Positions 6,641-10,281 of a stretch of DNA of 10,281 nt are shown here, piece by piece. This DNA is from an uncultured bacterium (GTDB lineage: Bacteria; Planctomycetota; Phycisphaerae; Phycisphaerales; SM1A02), in assembly GCA_903914045.1 (NCBI GenBank), contig CAIWNO010000009.1, forward strand, positions 1 to 10,281. Direction: 5' to 3'. The notes below the pieces were generated by a model. The model had not been told where the DNA came from. It did not search any database and was given only the letters and a program-made list of their open reading frames with translations. The position numbers and the translations under genes are program-made. The first letter of the stretch is position 1; the number at the start of each line of letters is the position of its first letter.

Positions 6641-6668
6641 TTGACTCGGCGACATATGGGTTTAAACT
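6641..6668 (+). promoter_or_regulatory. Candidate promoter of the 184-residue protein gene
   Basis: TTGACT (6641-6646) is followed 16 bp later by TAAACT (6663-6668); they match the sigma-70 consensus at five and four of six positions. It lies in the 95-bp gap after the amidase gene and about 50 bp before the next ATG, so the downstream gene may be transcribed separately. Confidence 0.35.
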
Positions 6669-6718
6669 GCAGGCATCGTGTGTGGTGGTTTTCAATTTGA
6701 ACTTGGCGTTTCAAAAGC

Positions 6719-7273
6719 ATGAATCAAACTCAAACAGTCGCTGTCCGGGTTGTCCCTCTTCATCTTGATTTAGAAAATCAAATTCGTCGATGTTGCTTTG
6801 GTGTTGCCGCCAAACCCATGCATGATTTTAGCGTCACCCCCAATGAAATCATTGAACACCTTGCGCATGCGGGTCTTGCGGTTGCGTCGCGTCAAGAGCG
6901 CGTGCTGGAAAATCTTGAAGGCATTGTGCACGCGGTGGCTTGCATTCGCGGCGACTCACGCGGTTGGGTTGAGTTGGTCAATCAACATGGTTGGTGTTTG
7001 GAACGCGCGGCCATGGAAACATTCAGCGTGGATGGCGCCTTGTCGGCACACCGTTTCTGGAGCGAACTTAGAGAAGGAACAAATGGCAAGCGTGATGCCT
7101 GCCGAAAAGATGGCTGGCCGCTTCCGCGACTGCAGTGGTACGCGGGTTTACGACCTTTGCGCCATTGGCTTGCGGACCGACTTTTTGGCGGACTTGAGGC
7201 CATCAGCGAATCAAAAACGCGCGCTCGACTTGACACACGGGCGAACCCTCATACGCTTGCCGAAGTGATGTGA
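6719..7273 (+). CDS. Unrecognised protein, 184 residues
   Basis: I do not recognise this protein. It opens MNQTQTVAVRVVPLHLDLENQ and is rich in charged residues and tryptophan. No signal peptide, membrane segment or metal-binding motif stands out. The middle (GWVELVNQHGWCLERAAMETF, about 80-100) and the Trp/Arg-rich part around LPRLQWYAGLRPLRHWLADRLFG (~134-156) look like a folded, mostly helical soluble domain. Codon use (GCG, CGC, AAT, GAA) agrees with its neighbours. The overlapping frame at 6798-7268 is Cys/Arg/Trp-rich and less plausible. No Shine-Dalgarno sequence precedes ATG 6719; an in-frame ATG lies at residue 34. The gene ends 23 nt before tRNA-Phe and may be transcribed with it. 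Confidence 0.65.
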   Translation: MNQTQTVAVRVVPLHLDLENQIRRCCFGVAAKPMHDFSVTPNEIIEHLAHAGLAVASRQERVLENLEGIVHAVACIRGDSRGWVELVNQHGWCLERAAMETFSVDGALSAHRFWSELREGTNGKRDACRKDGWPLPRLQWYAGLRPLRHWLADRLFGGLEAISESKTRARLDTRANPHTLAEVM

Positions 7274-7296
7274 GAAAGTTGTTCTTCCATCGCAAC

Positions 7297-7370
7297 GGCC
7301 GCTTAGCTCAGCCTGGTAGAGCATCGCATTGAAAATGCGGGTGTCCCCGGTTCAAATCCGGGAGCTGCCA
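7297..7370 (+). tRNA. tRNA-Phe(GAA)
   Basis: A complete cloverleaf: acceptor GGCCGCT/AGCTGCC with a C-U mismatch at position 4-69, T8 A9, D arm GCTC/GAGC, anticodon stem TCGCA/TGCGG with loop TTGAAAA and anticodon GAA at 7331-7333, T arm CCCGG-TTCAAAT-CCGGG, discriminator A. CCA is not encoded beyond the discriminator. A T8 tract follows 9 nt later. The last 19 bases are antisense to the end of a minus-strand gene. Confidence 0.96.
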
Positions 7371-7771
7371 TTGTCGGAATTTTTTTTCTTCGTCCACCTC
7401 GCCACTGCTGGACGCATTCCGAGCGCAAAGCCATCCGAACCAAACTCTTGAATCAATCGATCACGCAGCGCTATTTCACTGACCAGCTCGACGCATGGCC
7501 GCATGCGCAGAACGCGGCGCACAAATCGCATGGCGCGCGGCGCGAATTCCGCGGTGGAAATCAAATGCAATTCATCGCCCTTGATTTCAACGGGCACCAT
7601 GGCAAATTGCCAGGCTTGACGACTTGTGACAACACCCTTGTTCGAAGCGCGATGGTCCATGCTCATTTCTTCGGAACGTTCTCCAAGCAACTTCACACAC
7701 ACTTCATGAATTTCATCAAGATTCTGTCTGAGCGGGCAAATCAAATGCGCACGAAAGCACAATTTCTGCAC
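7352..7771 (-). CDS. Small protein resembling the GspE/MshE N-terminal domain
   Basis: A 139-residue protein beginning at GTG 7771. The middle (RQAWQFAMVPVEIKGDELHLIS, about 51-72) followed by a helix and by CVELVSEIALRDRLIQEFG (~93-111) resembles the MshEN domain of type II secretion and type IV pilus ATPases: the pattern is a switch to iPv, a short strand pair, then a valine-rich strand and a helix ending in Y/F-G. There is no ATPase domain, so a c-di-GMP-binding or assembly role is only inference. In-frame ATGs at 7666 and 7660 are possible starts but would shorten the helical N-terminus. GGAGAAA lies too far upstream to support GTG 7771. The lysine-rich tail is encoded across the T8 tract and the last 19 bp are antisense to tRNA-Phe. 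The gene is divergent from the nuclease-like gene. Confidence 0.7.
   Translation of the reverse strand: MQKLCFRAHLICPLRQNLDEIHEVCVKLLGERSEEMSMDHRASNKGVVTSRQAWQFAMVPVEIKGDELHLISTAEFAPRAMRFVRRVLRMRPCVELVSEIALRDRLIQEFGSDGFALGMRPAVARWTKKKNSDNGSSRI
7380..7387 (+). terminator. T8 tract after tRNA-Phe
   Basis: Eight T residues begin 9 nt after the tRNA-Phe 3' end and probably stop its transcription, although no separate GC-rich hairpin precedes them. On the opposite strand the same run is the A8 that encodes the lysine tail of the MshEN-like protein. Confidence 0.5.
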
Positions 7772-7796
7772 GGTGCGAATAACTCTGTTTCTCCAA

Positions 7797-7819
7797 CACG
7801 CATTGAAAGTTCAATCGTG
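7797..7819. promoter_or_regulatory. Dyad operator candidate in a divergent promoter region
   Basis: ATTGAA (7802-7807) and TTCAAT (7810-7815) are perfect inverted arms 2 bp apart, extended by CACG (7797-7800) and CGTG (7816-7819) with one unpaired C. The central gap is too short for an RNA hairpin, so a dimeric regulator site is more likely. It lies in the 92-bp gap between the divergent starts at 7771 and 7864 and could serve both genes. Confidence 0.45.
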
Positions 7820-7863
7820 ATGTTGGCGCTCACAAAAGCGCTTCCTTTAAGGGCGCGCGCCGC

Positions 7864-8802
7864 ATGAGTGCACCCAAGGCGCAGCCGTTGCGGGAGCAAC
7901 TCCTGCGGCAAATTCAATTGACCCATGATTGGCACTCATTTCGCGCGCTTTCCGGGGTGCTGGCACTGCTTGAGCGGGCTGGCGCGGCGCGTTTGCCGTC
8001 GGCTATTGCGGAAGCGTTGATCGCGCTGCGGCTTGTGCGCGCCGGGTTTTCCGTGGAAGCCGATGTGCCCACGCCCAACGGGAAAAGTTGCGACTTTCGC
8101 GCCACGCGCCGCGGTGAAAGTCTGTGCGTGCATGTCAAGCGCTTGCTGACCAGCGTGAATGACACGCCCGTCATTCCAAGTCGACTTCGATCGGCGATTG
8201 TGTGTCGGCGCAAAGTGCGCGCGGAGTTGTGGTGGTCGCCCGAACTAGAACCATCTTCGTTGGCGCGCCTGGGCCGCTCGTTCAATGCATTTTTGCGCGA
8301 GGCGGCCATTGGCGAATCGCTGTCCGTGCGCGACGCGCCCAATATTGAAATTGGCCGCATTCGAATTCACCGGCCCACCACGCGCCAAATGGAATTGCGC
8401 GTGGAGCGCGCGGATCGCGTGCGCACGCTTGATCGCATTGAGCGCCTGACGTTGCGCGCGTTTGAACAGTGCATGCCGCGCAGTGTGAATGTGATCGCGC
8501 TGGTGGGCGACCATGCCCGCGACTGGGAGCTGTTCGATGTCGCGTTGCATGGAACATTTGTGGAGCGTTGGGATCGCATGCCCAATCAAGGCGAGCGCCG
8601 CGCCTATGGCCGCGATGACAATGGTTTGTGGACGCGTCACCGCGCGCCGTGGTGCGAACTTGCGGTGTCGCTGACGGCCACGACCAGCGACACCAACGCG
8701 CAACTTTCGCAAGGCATTTTGCTTACGCGCGAAGAAGATGCGCGCCCCGACGCCGCCATAAAGTTGGCGCGCCGTGGCTTGTTGCGCAGTCATCCGCATT
8801 GA
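7864..8802 (+). CDS. Uncharacterised protein with PD-(D/E)XK nuclease-like pattern
   Basis: A 312-residue protein I cannot assign to a named family. Residues ~46-94 follow the layout of a PD-(D/E)XK core: a helix with E50 (SAIAEALIALRLVRAGF), a strand with P69, then D77 in CDFRATRRGE, a short turn, and VHVKRL with K92. The usual acidic residue two before the lysine is histidine (H90), so activity is uncertain. The remainder is Arg-rich with alternating strands and ends in LARRGLLRSHPH. No signal peptide or membrane segment is visible. The start ATG 7864 is preceded by a weak AAGGG. Long opposite-frame readings exist but codon use supports this frame. A role in DNA or RNA binding or repair is possible. 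The gene is divergent from the MshEN-like gene and convergent with hflX. Confidence 0.75.
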   Translation: MSAPKAQPLREQLLRQIQLTHDWHSFRALSGVLALLERAGAARLPSAIAEALIALRLVRAGFSVEADVPTPNGKSCDFRATRRGESLCVHVKRLLTSVNDTPVIPSRLRSAIVCRRKVRAELWWSPELEPSSLARLGRSFNAFLREAAIGESLSVRDAPNIEIGRIRIHRPTTRQMELRVERADRVRTLDRIERLTLRAFEQCMPRSVNVIALVGDHARDWELFDVALHGTFVERWDRMPNQGERRAYGRDDNGLWTRHRAPWCELAVSLTATTSDTNAQLSQGILLTREEDARPDAAIKLARRGLLRSHPH

Positions 8803-8808
8803 AATGCG
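8795..8808 (+). terminator. Short hairpin over the stop codon of the nuclease-like gene
   Basis: CGCAT (8795-8799) and ATGCG (8804-8808) enclose the tetraloop TGAA, which contains the stop codon TGA, and TTT follows. Five pairs make only a weak terminator. A second short palindrome, CGCAT-GCAA-ATGCG, lies at 8881-8894. The rest of the 138-bp convergent gap shows nothing else. Confidence 0.3.
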
Positions 8809-8929
8809 TTTGCAATGATCGACAAGTTTCGTGCAGCCATCAACTTTTGCGCCACTCAAAAAGTTTCGCAAACAAACACACGCATGCAAATGCGCACGCC
8901 CATCGCAAGATTCATTTGCCAAGCAATTC

Positions 8930-8947
8930 ACGCTGAAAAATCAGCGT
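8930..8947 (-). terminator. Hairpin over the hflX stop codon
   Basis: ACGCTGA (8930-8936) and TCAGCGT (8941-8947) form seven perfect pairs around a 4-nt loop. The hflX stop codon is the first three bases of one arm. No T run follows on the minus strand, so it may protect the mRNA 3' end or act as part of a factor-dependent terminator. Confidence 0.4.
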
Positions 8948-10281
8948 TCATGCGGCGGCTTGCCGCGCGCGGCTTCGGGAACAATCGCGTCCCAACGATT
9001 CTTCACATAGGCGGCCGCGGGAATGCCATCAATCTGAAATTGCGTTCCGCGCGCCAACATTAAATCAATGTGGCGCCGGCCCGCTTCAACGGTCAACGTC
9101 ACCACGCCGTCGCCATAGTCGCGGTCAATCACGCGGCAGCGTTTCTCCAGAAAATCAATCGTGCGCGCCTCCTTCAACGGCAAGGTGATGGCCACGGTGC
9201 GCAACTCGCCGCTCATGGTGTCCATGACGCGTTGACGCAACTCATCAAGACCAGTTCCCTCTTGCGCGCTCATGACAAGCGCGTCGGGTTTCAACTCGCG
9301 CCATTCATCAAGCGCGCGCACGCCTTTGGCCGCGATGCCGCGAATGGTGGCAAGTCGATCGCACTTGTTCAACAATAAAATGCGCGGCTGATCGGTGGCG
9401 CCAATGTCGGTCAATGTTTTTTCCACCACCTCAAGCTGCTGCGGCGCGCGGCGATCGGACACGTCGATCAACAGCAACAAGACGTGCGCGTGAATGGCGT
9501 CCTCGAGCGTGCTGCGAAAGCTGGCCACCAAATGATGCGGTAAATCACGGATAAAACCCACCGTATCGGAAAGCATGCAGGCGTTGCCGCCGCCCAAATT
9601 CCATTCCTCCACGCGCGTGCCAAGGGTGGCGAACAACTGGTCGTTGGCAAACGCGCCGCCGCGAGTGAGCGCGTTGAAGAGCGTGCTCTTTCCGGAATTG
9701 GTGTAGCCCACCAAGCCAACCGTGAAATGACTTTCGCGCCGACTCGCCACTTCGCGCTCCTTGCGCCCGGCGATTTCAACCAACTCGCCGCGCAAGCGAT
9801 CAAGACGCTCCTTCACAATGCGGCGATCGATTTCAATTTGCTGCTCGCCAGGTCCGCGCGTGCCGACACCCATGGGCGCGCCGCCAGTGACTTGCCCCAA
9901 GTGTTGCCACATGGCGCGCAAGCGCGGCGCGGTGTATTGCAACTGCGCAATCTCAACTTGCAATTGCGCTTGACGCGTGGTGGCGCGGTTGGCGAAGATG
10001 TCCAAAATAAGTTCGCTGCGATCGATCACCTTGCAACCCAACGCTTCTTCCAACCCCTTCAATTGACTCGGCGAAAGATCGTTGTCAAAAATCACAACGC
10101 CCGCTTTGAGTTGCTTCACCATGAAGCCAAGCTCCTCCACTTTGCCCTTGCCCAAGTAGGTGGCGCCGCGCGGCTGCTTCATATTTTGCTCCAATTCCCC
10201 CGCCACTTTCACGCCCGCGCTTTCCACCAAAGCCCGCAATTCGCCCAGTGGATCGTGGTGATCGAACTCGGAGTCGGGTAA
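8941..10281 (-). CDS. hflX: GTPase HflX (5' partial)
   Basis: A ribosome-associated GTPase that binds the 50S subunit and, in characterised bacteria, splits stalled ribosomes under stress. The frame is open to the right edge; 446 codons are present, and the family is about 430-450, so only a short N-terminal piece is missing. The opening in-window sequence LPDSEFDHHDPLGELRALVESAG aligns with the usual DP..EL.ALVE.AG region, so the true start is outside and the TTG at 10239 is not it. Numbered from the edge: ATYLGKGKVEELG of the HflX N-terminal domain, the GTRGPGEQQIEIDRR segment from residue 140, G1 GYTNSGKST (192-200), G3 DTVGF (239-243), G4 NKCD (305-308) and a G5-like SAQ, followed by the C-terminal domain. 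All key GTPase residues are intact. The stop codon lies inside a hairpin, and the gene is convergent with the nuclease-like gene. Confidence 0.96.
   Translation of the reverse strand, partial: LPDSEFDHHDPLGELRALVESAGVKVAGELEQNMKQPRGATYLGKGKVEELGFMVKQLKAGVVIFDNDLSPSQLKGLEEALGCKVIDRSELILDIFANRATTRQAQLQVEIAQLQYTAPRLRAMWQHLGQVTGGAPMGVGTRGPGEQQIEIDRRIVKERLDRLRGELVEIAGRKEREVASRRESHFTVGLVGYTNSGKSTLFNALTRGGAFANDQLFATLGTRVEEWNLGGGNACMLSDTVGFIRDLPHHLVASFRSTLEDAIHAHVLLLLIDVSDRRAPQQLEVVEKTLTDIGATDQPRILLLNKCDRLATIRGIAAKGVRALDEWRELKPDALVMSAQEGTGLDELRQRVMDTMSGELRTVAITLPLKEARTIDFLEKRCRVIDRDYGDGVVTLTVEAGRRHIDLMLARGTQFQIDGIPAAAYVKNRWDAIVPEAARGKPPHER

Noticed and set aside
6798..7268. 156-residue frame overlapping the 184-residue gene
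   Set aside because: Rich in Cys, Trp, Arg and Met, with poorer codon use than the chosen frame; no family resemblance.
5735..7296. Genomic island inserted between two tRNA genes
   Set aside because: No integrase, no repeated tRNA end and no change of composition were seen; the genes look native.
8245..8931. 228-residue minus-strand open frame
   Set aside because: It is antisense to the nuclease-like gene and ends outside any conserved pattern; GC-rich DNA with many CGC/GCG codons readily gives long shadow frames.
10237..10239. TTG at 10239 as the hflX start
   Set aside because: The frame is open to the window edge and the residues before it match the family's N-terminal region.
9727..10281. 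184-residue plus-strand open frame at the right edge
   Set aside because: Antisense to the conserved N-terminal half of hflX.

Overview
The window is bacterial chromosome of ordinary housekeeping type, with mid-to-high-50s G+C as judged by eye and a marked excess of GCGC/CGCG. The likely lineage is Planctomycetota (possibly Phycisphaerae). This is an inference from three things: a short protein with an N-terminal MerR/excisionase-like helix-turn-helix and a C-terminal receiver-like domain, several starts without a clear Shine-Dalgarno sequence together with GTG starts, and single-gene units with roomy spacers. No mobile element, CRISPR array or prophage gene was seen.

Layout, left to right. 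Minus strand: nadE (glutamine-dependent NAD+ synthase, 3' end cut by the window edge); a spacer with a hairpin and a 14-bp tandem array; an HTH-receiver regulator; an A+T-rich spacer; ilvA (threonine ammonia-lyase with ACT domain, GTG start); a spacer made almost entirely of an 18-bp repeat arranged as a duplicated 54-bp block; and pckA (ATP-dependent PEP carboxykinase). Plus strand: tRNA-His(GTG); a YafV-like nitrilase/omega-amidase whose GTG start lies 7 nt after the tRNA; an unrecognised 184-residue protein; tRNA-Phe(GAA) followed by a T8 tract. The last part holds a small minus-strand protein resembling the N-terminal domain of type II secretion ATPases, whose 3' end runs antisense into tRNA-Phe. 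Divergent from it is a plus-strand protein with a PD-(D/E)XK-like pattern. Last, hflX (ribosome-associated GTPase) lies on the minus strand and enters from the right edge.

The metabolic genes cover NAD+ synthesis, threonine deamination to 2-oxobutyrate, gluconeogenic PEP formation and probably removal of omega-amides. They do not form a tight operon: each is separated by 100-250 bp, so individual transcription is likely. No spacer exceeds 300 bp. The least ordinary features are the two unrelated tandem-repeat arrays, each between a minus-strand stop and the next minus-strand start; the tRNA-His/nitrilase junction; the overlap of tRNA-Phe, its T tract and an opposing coding region; and the uncharacterised nuclease-like protein.
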